Assembly (NCBI RefSeq): GCF_017654505.1
Contig: NC_054536.1
Location: 91,478,470-91,542,469, forward strand
Length of the DNA stretch: 64,000 bases
Source: Polyodon spathula
Taxonomy: Eukaryota > Chordata > Actinopteri > Acipenseriformes > Polyodontidae
Reading direction: 5' to 3'
The notes under the pieces were generated by a model that ran no database searches, had not been told where the DNA came from, and saw nothing but the letters and a program-made list of their open reading frames with translations. This document shows positions 1 through 12,795 of this stretch, piece by piece. The position numbers were made by a program, and so were the translations under genes. The number at the start of each line of letters is the position of its first letter. The first letter of the stretch is position 1.

Positions 1-866
1 GCCAGACAAAGGAAATTGCAAAGCAAGCATTCCTATCCACTTTTATGTTGGGTGGCACTACAGTACAGTATAAGGATGTGGCTACTATTACAACACATGC
101 TGTCACTCAAAGCGACCCATTAATACAATGTGCGGAAATTTTAACCCTGCTCAATGTGTAGGGAAGCATTCTTCTAGATGTGATGTCAAAGGTATCACTC
201 AGTTGTGTACATCACACAGCACGCTTCAATCCAGAATTAAACTGAGAAGTGTGTCTTATTAAGATAGCAAACATGAGGACGACGATTTAGTGCTCTTGTG
301 GTTCCTGGAATTGTAAATGTGGAGCAGCAATAAGTTCAATGCATTTATGTGCCATCCTGCAACCAAGAAGATTGCATCACATTGCTGGCACTCAGATTTG
401 AATCATAAGAGTGAACAGAAATGGTCAAACATGCTTTACAAGACAGGAATGTCAGCTTGGTGAACAGAAAGGCATTCACTTTTAAACATGCAGCTCTTTT
501 ACATAGGTCTTTATACACACTAGCTTATAAGTAATAGATTCAGTTACAACAGTAACGTCACTGTTATTTTTTGTTGTGGGGAGGGGGCTGTGAGGTTGGC
601 GGTGTCGAAACTCAGCCATCGTGTTGGATGATGATAACGTTCTTCAGGGCAATTTGTATAAATGTCCCAAACCTGTATGCCGTAATATAACAAAACGAGT
701 AGCAGGGGCTTGTTATAATGTGTTGCTTGTTGGGTGAACTGTACACACATTGGTGTTTTAGAAGGACTGAATTGGTGCTGAGATGTTTGCCACGTGTTGA
801 CCTGTTAGAGTGGGGCTGTGTGCCACATAAACATACATCCAACAAAAAGGAACTTACTAAACTGAC
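1..866 (-). other. COLQ: COLQ intron, left edge of window
   Basis: No exon, RNA gene or clear repeat is seen here. It lies downstream (minus strand) of the collagen exon ending at 867, whose donor reads GTCAGT. The next COLQ collagen exon must lie beyond the left edge. Confidence 0.6.
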
Positions 867-938
867 CATAGGCCCATTTGGTCCTGACCGCCCCAGTGGC
901 CCTTGCTTTCCTGGGAGACCTGGTGGGCCTGTTCTTCC
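867..938 (-). CDS. COLQ: COLQ collagen-domain exon (24 residues)
   Basis: This is a 72-bp exon of the acetylcholinesterase collagen-like tail subunit. On the minus strand a pyrimidine-rich tract ending in TTGCAG precedes GGA AGA ACA, and the exon ends in ATG followed by the donor GTCAGT. It encodes eight perfect Gly-X-Y triplets starting GRTGPPGLPGKQGP and is phase 0 at both ends. The triplets follow directly on those of the exon at 6206-6232. Human COLQ has a similar GRPGPPGVPG stretch after its ELGRPGRK segment. In the protein this belongs to the triple helix that trimerises the tail and anchors the enzyme in the synaptic basal lamina. The remaining exons are off the window. Confidence 0.9.
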
Positions 939-1475
939 CTGCAACATAAGGGGGGGTGGGGGCTGTTGCTTCAAAAATGACTGAGATTTTTTAATACCCA
1001 AGACAAAGTATAGGCTTAGTATAACCATGTGAAAGCTGCAAAAATCCAATATAATCCAATACAACTTCAGGAGCTGCAATAATGTCTTATACCTTCAGTG
1101 TCGGGGGGCTTCGTCCCAGGACAGCCGTAGATTAATAGAACCTCCTCCTGTAGAAATCCACGATTGGAGAAAACTGGACTGCAACTCCCATTCGATCAAC
1201 ATCAATTTATAAAAAGTTTATATTTTATTTATTCATGTTGAGATCAATGCGTACACTAGAAACAGTGAGCACTTTCACACCGGTACTTACCCTTTTCCAC
1301 AATTCTGTCTTCCTCAGAGTGTATCAAACAAATTTGCTCGTCTCACCATATATTCAAACATCCCTTCACTTCTCACTGATTGCACTAAATAAATAAAATA
1401 TAAACTTTTAATAAATTACTGTGGATATTGATTTTCAAATGGGAGTTGCAGTTCAGTTTTCTCCAAGTTGCGTGG

Positions 1476-1477
<2 letters not shown>

Positions 1478-1570
<93 letters not shown>
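1478..1570. repeat. (TA)n-(CA)n microsatellite
   Basis: About 28 TA units run directly into about 18 CA units. The open frames across it are low-complexity artefacts. It abuts the Tc1-derived fragment that starts near 1585. Confidence 0.95.
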
Positions 1571-1573
<3 letters not shown>

Positions 1574-1584
1574 CATACACACAC

Positions 1585-2072
1585 TGGTGTGCAAGTTGCA
1601 GTTGAATACACTGTTAAGAAAGGGGAACAAGACTACAAGGTTAAAATATGCACAAGAACTTAGAAATTGGACTATGGAACAATGGTCAAAGATGCTTTGG
1701 ATTGTCAATGGATGGACAACGACACCTGTGCCTTCTGCTTGTTATGATGTCAATTCAATGCTTGTTTTCTTTCTATTCTTTATGGGTGTGATCTTCAAGT
1801 ATCGCTGAACCTTTTTAGACAGCTTTTTGGGTCTTCCAGTCCTGGGTTTGCCAATTACAGATGATGTTTCTCTGTACTTGTTGATTATGCTTCGGACACC
1901 ACACCTTGAAAATTGAGTGATGCGAACGATTTCACTCAATATTTTTCCTTCTTTATGCAAGTCAAGGTTGTTGTAATAGTAGAAAACATTAGTGGAGGTT
2001 TGAGTAAATTGCTGATGCTCATAATGCATCAGAGTATAAAAATGCAACATGTCTAAGACTTTTGCATAGCAG
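1585..2072 (-). mobile_element. Rearranged Tc1 derivative, copy 1
   Basis: The left part carries a plus-strand piece of a Tc1 transposase middle region (about 1610-1700), including residues WTMEQWSKMLW. The right part (about 1800-1990) carries the transposase N-terminal helix-turn-helix region on the minus strand, including GKPRTGRPKK. The two pieces therefore face each other. The right end near 2072 has a Tc1-type terminal sequence (reverse complement CTGCTATGCAAAAGTCTTAG) followed by TA. The same inverted junction recurs at 46,587-47,234, so this is a family with a fixed rearrangement. It cannot encode a transposase. Confidence 0.7.
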
Positions 2073-2079
2073 TATATAT

Positions 2080-2082
<3 letters not shown>

Positions 2083-2121
<39 letters not shown>
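2083..2121. repeat. (GATA)n microsatellite
   Basis: About nine GATA/TAGA tetranucleotide units lie immediately left of the Tc1 element at 2131. Confidence 0.95.
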
Positions 2122-2122
<1 letters not shown>

Positions 2123-2130
2123 CATACACA

Positions 2131-3603
2131 CAGTACCAGTCAAAAGTTTGAGTACACTTGCTGGAAAATACGTTTTTTTCATAATTGACAATGTTTTACA
2201 TCGTATACGTTTCTGTAAATACTTGAAAATGAAAATATACAATATACAAAACAAAAAATAAGGAGTATCAAAGCAATGTTCAAGAAAACTGAAAATTGTC
2301 TCTAAATCTTGGATTCCTCAAAATAGCCACCCTTTGCCTTAATAACAGCCTCACAAACACAAGGCATTTGGTTAACAAGTTTCAGCAGGAAACCATCCGA
2401 CATGTCTTCCCAGCTCTTCTACAGCAATTCCCAGAGATGTAGAGCACTTGTGGGTAGCTTTGCTTTGACTCTTCTGTCCAGTTTGTCCCATATAAGTTCT
2501 ATGGGATTGAGGTCTGGAAACTGGGCAGGCCAGGTCATTAGATTGAGTTGTCCTTCACTTTCCTTCTTCGCCAGATAGTTCTTGCGCAACTTTGAGGTGT
2601 GTTTTGGGTCAGCTTGCCATGGACTTGGTAAAGATCACCAACTCTGTCACCAGCAAAGCAACCCCAGACCATGACACTGCCTCCTCCATGCTTGACAGTG
2701 GGAACCACACATGCAGAACTCATGCGCTCGCCCTCTCTGTGTGCATCTTACAAATACTCTGCGGTTGGACCCAAATATTTCATATTTTGACTCATCGGGC
2801 CATAAGACCGACTTCCACTCCTCAAACGTCCAGTTTCTGTATTTTTTGGCCCAGGCAAGTCTCTTCCTCTTATTTTGCATTCTTAACAATGGTTTATTTG
2901 CAGCAATTCTTCCAGTTAGGCCAGTTCACACAATGTCCTCTGAACAGTTGATGTTCAAACATCTGTACTTCTCGTAGCATTTAGCTGAGCTTGTATTTCA
3001 GGGGCAGTTAATTGCCGGTTTTGCAGACTTGTGACTCGAATGAACTTGTTCTCTGATTCTGAGGTCACCCTTAGCCTGCCTGACCTTGGCCACAGCAGTT
3101 ACAGACACTTGAAAAGTTCTTGCGATTTGTCTTAAAGATTGACCATCATTTCTTAAAGTCTCTTTTCTTTGCTTAACTGAGCATATTTTGCCATTTTCTG
3201 CTCCATTACATTCAGGAATGACAAACTTGTGCCTATGCTACCTATATTTATAGTAATTATGGACCCTCACCTGTTAACAGTAATTGGTGACAAAAGGTTA
3301 ATTAAGTAACATGCTAGTTAACTCAGAGAACATCTAACAAAGACACTTTTATACTTAGGCCAGTGTTCTAACACCGTGTTATACACATTTCAGACTTTTA
3401 ACGGACTTGAAATTGACAAGATTTACATTTTCATTTAAAAATAAAATTTTTGAATGCAATTCACTTATGATTATCAGCTTATATAAGTACTTGTATCATA
3501 TAATTAAATATTAAGTGTTTATGGACAAGTCTATACAGTTAAAAGCATAGATAATCATGGAAAACATGGTTTCAAGCAGGTGTACTCAAACTTCTGACTG
3601 GTA

Positions 3604-3606
<3 letters not shown>
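2131..3606 (-). mobile_element. Tc1-like transposon A, degenerate transposase
   Basis: The termini are inverted: CAGTACCAGTCAAAAGTTTG at 2131 is matched by its near complement ending at 3606. The transposase is on the minus strand and broken into several frames. Recognisable pieces are the N-terminal region near 3000-3215, a WTFEEWKSVLWPDESKYEIF block (first catalytic Asp) near 2770-2830, and VPTVKHGGGSVMVWGCF near 2640-2690. Frameshifts and stops make it non-autonomous. Microsatellites flank both ends. Confidence 0.9.

Positions 3607-3679
<73 letters not shown>
3607..3679. repeat. (TA)n microsatellite
   Basis: About 36 uninterrupted TA units directly abut the right end of Tc1 element A. Confidence 0.97.
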
Positions 3680-3681
<2 letters not shown>

Positions 3682-4572
3682 CTGTTTTATAGTTTTATAA
3701 TACATCATTTAGGGTACATTTTCATTTCACAGAGAAGTAGTGCAAATTGTACTTTAAATCCTGAATCATCTAACAATCTAGATTTGTATTGAACACTGTC
3801 ATTGTTCTGACAGTTCAGCCCCACTTCTGTTTGTGAATTTCATCTCTTCTCTTTAAAAACATAAACACTGTGAGCTACAGCACTACTATCTGATGTCCAC
3901 TCTATATAATAGAGACAAAGATGCATCTATTTCGAATGGGCCCTGTCATTCTGCTATTTCTAATTAAATGATGACCTGTAAAACATGTCATGACCTCGGT
4001 GAGGTAATCGTGAAAATACAATGATTGATGATATTGCACATGCACTGAGTAAAATGAAACCGCAGTGCTGTGAATACTCTGGATCCATTGCAGGCAGCGT
4101 ACGATGTGAATCTGATGCTTATGAAAAGTGAAGGGTAACAGCACTGCTTACAATCAGACAGGCTGCTGACAGGACCTAGTTGAGCTTCTTCGATCCTGTC
4201 CTCGCAGTTCAGTTCTGGGCCTCACTCAATTCTCATTTTGAGAAATGTGGGTGTTAAGCTGACATTGCTTGGAACCTGAACTGGATTTGAACACACAGAT
4301 CCCCCTGAGGTTTACAGAATTGAGAGACCTGGGAACCAGCTTGCTATGTCACCAGTGTTATTACTGGGTTGAACTGACCAGCTGGACAGAACAGATATTT
4401 AAACACAGATTAACTCATGGTGTTCTTTATCATTCCAATTAAATTGAGTGAGCTGGGAGCAAAATTAAAACAATAAGAAATCCAATTTCTTTTGTTAGAA
4501 CACCTGGTTAACAAGACAGGATTTTTTTTTATTATCTAAATATAACTAGATTCCTTAGAAAAATACAAATAT

Positions 4573-5820
4573 ACACTGAGCCTACAAAACATTAGGAACA
4601 CCTGCTCTTTCCATGAAATATACTGACGAGGTGAATCCAGGTGAAAGTTATGATCCCTTATTGATGTAACCTGTTAAATCCACTTCAATCAGTGTAGATG
4701 AAGGGGAGACAGGTTAAACAAGGATTTTTAAGCCTTGACACAATTGAGACATGGATTGTGTATGTGTGCCATTCAAAGGGTAAATGGGCAAGACAAAAGA
4801 TTTAAGTGCCTTTGAACGGGGTATGGTAGTAGGTAGCCAGTTTGAGTGTGTCAAGAACTGCAATGCTGCTGGGTTTTTCACGCTCACCAGTTTCCCGTGT
4901 GTATCAAGGATGGTCCACCACCCAAAGGACATCCAGCCAACGGCAAGCCAGTGGTCGAAAACGGCTCATTGATGAAAGGGGCCAAAGGAGGCTGACACTA
5001 ATTGTGCAGAGCAACAGATGGGCTACAGTTAATCAACTGACAGTCCAGTACAACATTGGTGCCGAAAGACCCATAAAAGAATGCACAACTCGTTGTACCT
5101 TGACACGAATGGGGTATGGCAGCCGACGACCTAACCGAGTTCCACTTCTTTCAGCAAAACAGAAGAAGCTGCAGTTGCAGTGGGCTAAGAAATGAAAACA
5201 CTGGACACTGGAGGATTGGAAAAACATTGCCTGGTCTGAAGAATCCCGGTTCCTGCTGTTTCACACTGATGGGAGGACTAGGGTATGGAGAAAACCACAT
5301 GAGTACATGCATCCATCATGCCACGTGTCAACATTGCAGGCTGATGGTAGTGGTGTTATGGTGTGGGGTGTGTTTTCATGGCATACATTGGGCCCCTGAT
5401 AAAAGTGGAGCAACGTTTAAATGCCACAGGATATCTGAACATCACTGCCAATCAGGTGCATCCCTTCATGGCAGCAGTGTATCAGTCTGCTAATGGATTT
5501 TTTCAGCAGGATAATGCCCCATGCCACAAGGCTAGGATTGTCCAGGAATGGTTCCACGAACATGACAGTGAATTCAGCTTACTACAGTGGCCTGCCCAGT
5601 CACCAGATCTCAATCCAATTGAGCATCTGTGGCATGAGATGGAACGAGCTATTCGGAGTAGAGATCCACTACCAGCCAACTTGACACAACTGTGGGAAGC
5701 ATTGGCGTCAACATGGGCCAACATGAGTCCATGCCCCGGTGAATTGAGGCTGTTCTGAGGGCAAAAGGCGGTACAACTCAATATTAGCAAGATGTTCCTA
5801 ATGTTTTGTACACTCACTGT
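4573..5820 (+). mobile_element. Tc1-like transposon B, broken transposase
   Basis: The left end ACTGAGCCTACAAAACATTA is matched at the right end by an inverted copy, with TA on both sides. Plus-strand transposase runs from about 4784 to 5758. Frameshifts occur near 4880 and 5340, and an in-frame stop falls near 5194. The helix-turn-helix N-terminus includes RQASGRKRLIDER. The catalytic region shows WSEESRF, so the usual first Asp of the DDE triad is Glu, followed by QQDNAPCHKAR and [11 protein letters not shown]. The copy is dead but shows the full domain order. Confidence 0.92.
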
Positions 5821-6205
5821 ATATATTTGACGATTTTACTAGACTTTTTTTTCATAACAGGATAACAAGGTATTTAAATATCATTTTACAAAACAATACG
5901 GGGCCTTACCCATTTAATCTGTCACGTTTCAATTTTTAAAATGGAACATTGTCCTTGAATGCTGAATGAAGAGGCTGAACTCTGTTCTTCCTACCTTCTG
6001 TACCAGATGCTTTAGGTTTAGATGGACTGACCATCCCTGTAGTCTGTTTCAAGATTGTAATTACTTAGAATCCCATATTGCTGAGTAGAAGCATTATTGC
6101 ATCAGTCAAAAACATAGCATCAATGCCAACAAATGGTAAGTGCTGTCACATATTGAAGGCAAATCCATTTACTTAGACAATTTAATAAAGACTGCCTGTA
6201 CTCAC

Positions 6206-6232
6206 CTTTGAGCCAGGTCTGCCAATTTCTCC
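6206..6232 (-). CDS. COLQ: COLQ collagen-domain mini-exon (9 residues)
   Basis: This 27-bp exon encodes GEIGRPGSK, which matches GELGRPGRK in human COLQ. The acceptor TTTCTAG and donor GTGAGT are both present on the minus strand, and both junctions are phase 0. The Gly-X-Y register runs unbroken from the exon at 7684-7728 into that at 867-938. In human COLQ this basic part of the collagen domain lies near a heparin-binding site. Here the second basic residue is Ser, so local charge is lower. Confidence 0.88.
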
Positions 6233-7683
6233 CTAGAAACAAAGAACCACAAGGCAGTATTATTTTGGGCATTTGTGGAAGAAACTTTTTTAGTTTTTTT
6301 TTTTTTTTTAATAATCCCTTGAATGGAAAACTTGTCGTAGTATTTAGAAATCAAAATGTATTTGCATTGATCTGGAACAGACTCACACTTTCAAGGACGA
6401 GTCATTAAAGGAATTGGTAAAGAAAGTTATAAACTGATGCCATTCTTCTGTCTAAATAAATACAAAAATGAATTTCCTTCAAAAGGTGCCTATTGACTTT
6501 TTATTTTTTAATATGCTTAGAAAACTCCCTGTATTTTATTAAAACTGCCTGTGTTTTCCAATGTAATATGCAGATTTAGAAGTAAAGCTTGAGAGCCCTG
6601 CTTAGTAAGTTTGAGTGACAATCCTGGCAAAGCCTACCTCTTCACACTCCTGTAGGGAGTTGCAGGCTCAGATTGGCTAACCTCTTTCAGGCAATTTTCC
6701 AAACGGTCAGGCAATTTTCCAGAAAATCACAAAGCCTGGAATCAATCCCATAACAAACTCCGATGTAAAAGGACCTCCGGGTATGCTGATCATTAAGCCA
6801 TATGGTTAATTGCTTTCCAAACAGCCTAATGGCATTCCCTGCTCCAGTAAACCCTGTGTCTGAGGATAAGGTAATAGATTCACAAGCTGTCTGGCCAAAA
6901 CCAAAATTGACTTTCACAACTGACTAGGGCTCAATGGATTTAGATAGTTATCTTTTACAGGTTCACGTCAGCATATTAACTACAGACAGAATTACAGAAT
7001 TGCAGGGCTACACCTAAGAGTAGCCCTGTGGAGTTAGGCAGTCACTGTGGTTTGGGATAAGCTAGAGTTGAACTGCAAAAGTGTTTATTAACTGAATATG
7101 CATGTAAATGAAAATGTAATGAAAGCCTCTTTACCTCCCTTTGGCTTTGGAAGTTATATACAGGAGACTATGGGTTGCATGTGAAAGAAATAAAAGGTGC
7201 TAGACCCCCTGAATTTGTATTGTACTTATTTTGGATCTGTGTTTTCCCATGATATGTATTACCATTTCTGTGCTCTTTGAGATTTGAGGAGTTAAATGGC
7301 ATTTCTGTAGTAAGGGAAGTATATAAATGACCACTAAGGGTATGATTTTTACCCCTTGAAACATTTTACAATGGCAAATCTCTAACATACTAACTGCTTC
7401 ATACTGGCCTCCATTTTTATACTGGCATGGCAATTTATAAAACATTCCAAACATCCATCAGAAAACAATCAGTAATACATGATGATGATAGATACATATT
7501 ATGGGATATTACAAATTCAGGGGGTATAAAGTGTTCCTTTAATGGGAGAACGAGAAGCATATATTAAACATTGTTTTATAACGAAATGCAGCAGTATCTG
7601 TTGAACCAGCATGAGTAAACCTCCAAACATCACAACTAAATGATTTCAATACAGGAAAAAAAACAAACAAGACAGGAACTTAC
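6233..7683 (-). other. COLQ: COLQ intron, no feature recognised
   Basis: This 1.45-kb intron lies between the 27-bp and 45-bp collagen exons. A short poly-A tract on the minus strand (poly-T near 6296-6310) is the only simple repeat. I see no further exon, RNA gene or transposon terminus. Confidence 0.6.
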
Positions 7684-7728
7684 TTTCTCCCCCTTTGGTC
7701 CCATTACACCTGGAATTCCTGGTTCACC
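7684..7728 (-). CDS. COLQ: COLQ collagen-domain exon (15 residues)
   Basis: A 45-bp exon encodes GEPGIPGVMGPKGEK. The acceptor is CTGCAG and the donor GTAAGT on the minus strand, with phase 0 at both ends. It corresponds to GPPGLPGKTGPKGEK of human COLQ. It continues the triplets started in the exon at 8091-8177. Confidence 0.9.
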
Positions 7729-8090
7729 CTGCAGTAACACAGTAAGCCCTTTAATTCACAGCCATGGGAAGAGCAACTTGTCTTCTGCTAATTTATCAGT
7801 GTGGTCTAAAATCACAGGTTCATAGCCAACCTGTTTCAGTGGGAGGGAAGTACAATTGCCATTATTGAGAACTATTTGCTATGGGATTTTGGACAGTACA
7901 TGGATATTTCTGGCATTTCTAAATGTAGTAAAGTTGGCATTTCAGGGTTGCTGTATGGGAGTAAGGTAGTCTTCTACAGGGAATGAGGGACTCCTCCAAG
8001 CTGTCCATTGACAGCACTGTACCCTATGATTAATAATGACTGTTTCTCTGCTACTCTGCGTAAGCAATGACCGGAGCCCAAGCTGCCTAC
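7729..8090 (-). other. COLQ: COLQ intron (short)
   Basis: A 362-bp intron between two collagen exons. Nothing else is seen in it. Confidence 0.75.
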
Positions 8091-8177
8091 CTGTGGTCCA
8101 GCTGGTCCAGAGGGACCCGGAGGACCTGGTATGCAGGCATTCATATTTTTTTCTTCATCTACTTTCTTTTCTTCATT
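8091..8177 (-). CDS. COLQ: COLQ exon: PRAD-to-collagen linker
   Basis: An 87-bp exon on the minus strand follows a long poly-T tract and TAG, and ends before GTAGGC. It encodes 29 residues: a charged linker (NEEKKVDEEKNMNAC) and then the first Gly-X-Y triplets (PGPPGPSGPAGPQ). Human COLQ has the same layout: a linker ending in a Cys, then GSPGPPGPQGPPG. That single Cys just before the helix is conserved here and may take part in interchain bonding. Both junctions are phase 0, and the preceding PRAD exon also ends in phase 0. Confidence 0.9.
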
Positions 8178-9378
8178 CTAAAAAAAAAAAAGGATGCAAG
8201 CACATGAAAGCAGTGTGGATACAAAGGGAAATACCAGAGTATTGTACAGAAACAGTACATCTCAAAGGAAGTGAGTCAGATCCCTGCCGAAGAGGAGTTT
8301 TCACCTTAATTGACCATGCTAATGCACTGGCTCTTGGTGTGACGCTCACTCAGCTACTTACCACCAGTGACTGTATACAGAACAAAGCTTTGCACATTTT
8401 ATTTAAATAAGACGGATATCAAGATTATCAGCTCTTGACTGAACATATATTTAAAAGCATTAAGCGGGAAAATGAGGGCCTTCTTATTGTATAGTGTTGG
8501 ATTTTGATGCATTGTCCCCCACGTTTCTTTCATTCCTACATATGCTTGTTTACCAGACTAATAATACTACACCTCCTTTCTAATGGACTCCTCTTAAGGG
8601 CCTCTTTCCAAGACACAGCACATTTGCTGTACACACATACACAATGGATATTCTTTGGATGTGTTTAAGTCTTTTATTGGGAAGAATATCTACCACTACG
8701 ATGTAAGCTCTGTTATGTGTCAGGATCAATAATCAATCTTTAAGTCTGTTTTTTTTTTTTTTTTTTTACAGAATATGTCATGCTAACCCTCTTTTCTTAG
8801 AAATCAGAAATAATAAGCTATGTGTAAAAGCCTGTGTTTTAGTACATAGATACAAAATAATACAGCACTTAATAAGCTCTTATACTTCGCAGGGCTGGGA
8901 CATCAGGATTTATTTTCCTCCACATTCATAATAAAGTTAATATAATTTAGTGATGCAACAATTCATCTGGCACATTGGTGGTCGTTACCTATCTAAGCAA
9001 CAATAGATATTTTTTGTAACTAGTGAAGCATAGGTAAATTGTGCTTGTCCATCTTTATGTTTCTGGTGGACGGCTATTGAGTATAACTATGGCTTCTAGT
9101 TTTTCTGGTTTTATTTTTGACCACGTGATGTCCCTTTAAACATATTTTGAGCCGATTCGCTTTCCTAATCAAACACTAATTACCAAAGGAAGTTGTTTCT
9201 TTTTACCCTTTTTATCTCCTGCATTTCGTTCTGGCTCTAATCGCCGAATTCAGTTTACCGCATTAGTTTCTGGTAGCATGTTGCTAATTTAAACAATCTG
9301 GTAATCAATAAAAACAGTATAGTAGAATCACATTACTTATACATTGTGTATAATGTTTGTTTAATAATGTCCTTTTAG

Positions 9379-11048
<1,670 letters not shown>

Positions 11049-11102
<54 letters not shown>
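11049..11102. repeat. (TA)n microsatellite
   Basis: About 27 TA units lie immediately right of Tc1 element C, so this element has TA repeats on both flanks. Confidence 0.95.
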
Positions 11103-11105
<3 letters not shown>

Positions 11106-11357
11106 CTTTCAACTGGACTATGACGACCAATCTGTGATGGATAAACAGAAGCACAAAATCAATAGTAAGAAACACTGTTTCACTGTTAATGCACAGAGAT
11201 TACAAATACTGTACTGCAGCTGCAAGCAACGCCCCTAATATACAGATACATATATGCATTTGACAAGACTAGCATCAAGATGAGGTGGGAAATCCTGCTG
11301 ATTTAAATGTGCAATACTATAACGAGGTCTTTGAAAAAACATTTACTATACTCCTTT

Positions 11358-12073
11358 GACAAGGAGAGAATGAATCAGAGCTGAAAATCTCCTTCCCGAC
11401 CTGTGAGGGTGCTGTGCTCAAAGATAGGGGCGCTCCTGACTGGAAGTGCTGACATCCGGACACAGCAGGGACTGGAGGTCGGCCATATTGATAGGTCCCG
11501 AAGCTGCTGTACTGCTGGGCATGTTCCTCATGGCCATCGCTGTAGTGTGCTCCAATAGGGCTGATTTTGGTGCAGTGATGATATAGGGAGGGGCCTAGCA
11601 GTATAGGGAAGCAGTTTTGTGAAGCTCGCTCACGAGTTTTTGGAGCTGCATCGTATTGCTTTTGTTGTTTTACTACCTGTTTTGTGCTTTGCCATTTTAC
11701 AGACTGCAAGGACTGAAATGGACTACCAATATAGAGCTACACTCTTTGCATGTAAAACTGACTAGCCACAGACCCCTGTGCAGCGCTGCATAACCCTGGT
11801 ACCAGCTGCACTGCTGGAATATTGTGTATATTGTGTTTAATATTGTGTATAAGTGTACAGGATTATTTTCCCTGAACTTAACCATTGCTGGTTTTGTTCA
11901 GTATTTATTTTTATTTTTTTTTTGCAAAGTATTTTAACCTGGATCTAACCATTCCTGGCTAATCCAGTTTTTTGTGTGTGTGTGTGTGTGTGCAATAAAA
12001 GCACCCTTGAGGGTTTTGGTTTTTATTTTGATTGGAAAGAAGCTGTTGTGACATCATTTCTATTGCACCAACC
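11358..12073 (+). mobile_element. Probable solo LTR of a gypsy-type element
   Basis: The start resembles the gypsy LTRs at 19.7-20.0 kb, including a CTCC(T/C)TCCCGA...GAGGG(T/C)GCT stretch near 11,390-11,425. Near 11,994 a GCAATAAAAGCACCC polyadenylation region resembles the R/U5 end of those LTRs. No internal coding sequence is attached. The exact ends are uncertain and no target duplication was identified. Confidence 0.45.
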
Positions 12074-12682
12074 ACTACATCTTGACAGCCCCCCCCCCCC
12101 CACACACACACACACACACTCAGAATAGCATTACAACCTACTCATAACTCCCTGCTCATTTTTTGAATGCTTTTAGTTGACTCTGAAATCCATTTATTCT
12201 GACACCACACTGTAGATACTCCTGTGCAGCAGCTATTAAGAGCTCCCCCCAGTATCATGTGCAGCACAGAGACGTGACTGTGAGGCTCAGGTGGATTCTG
12301 GCATCACTGTTGCATCACTGGCAGGATAAATGGACTTCACCGGAGAATCTACAGAAAAATGACAAAGGCCTTGCAAGAAGCTTGATATGCTAATAAGATT
12401 CCTGCACTTTTCAAAGCCCTCTCTCCTTACCCTATAGTAATATTTGTAGTAATATTAATCATTACTTCCTAAAATACCTGATTCCCATATATTCCTATGC
12501 AACTTATCTTGTCATATGTGCTTTTCTGCAGAAAAACACCCAAACACACAGCAAAACTTTTTTCAAAGGAGAGGTTACCTGAAAATCCAAACTTAAGCAT
12601 GTTAACGGCATGCGTGCCCTGTCCCATTTTAGCCAATGATAACTGTCAGTACGGTGCGACTAGCAGTGGCATCATTACTCAC

Positions 12683-12795
12683 CGGACTCCTGCGTTCCTG
12701 CTGCAATGGGGGAGGAGGGGATAGTGGTGGTGAAGGCATTAAAAGACAACATATATTGCCAGGACTTCTTTTCTTCTGCTCCAAAGGTTTGAGTG
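12683..12795 (-). CDS. COLQ: COLQ exon 2: proline-rich attachment domain (PRAD)
   Basis: A 113-bp minus-strand exon runs from the acceptor ...TTATCTAG to the donor GTGAGT. It encodes LKPLEQKKRSPG, then the adjacent cysteine pair in NICCLLMPSPP, a proline cluster (LSPPPPL) and RRSP. Human COLQ has SLDQKKRG...ACCLLTPPPPPLFPPP...GGRSP at the same place. This segment binds the C-terminal helices of four acetylcholinesterase T subunits, and the two cysteines form disulfides with them. The long proline run of human COLQ is broken here by Ser and Leu, but the Cys pair and flanking basic residues are kept. It joins exon 1 in phase 1 (G|CA, giving Ala). Confidence 0.95.

Larger units (their letters stand above)
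939..6205 (-). other. COLQ: COLQ intron filled with Tc1-derived elements
   Basis: This intron separates collagen exons 867-938 and 6206-6232. It contains a dinucleotide microsatellite, a rearranged Tc1 derivative and two Tc1-like copies, listed separately. The remaining stretches (939-1477, 3680-4572 and 5821-6205) show no coding potential, RNA gene or repeat I recognise. Confidence 0.7.

Noticed and set aside
718..984. Plus-strand ORF over the first collagen exon
   Set aside because: It is the complement of the minus-strand COLQ exon, which has correct splice sites and Gly-X-Y triplets.
8036..8410. Plus-strand ORF of 124 residues across the COLQ linker exon
   Set aside because: Antisense shadow of the COLQ exon plus intron sequence.
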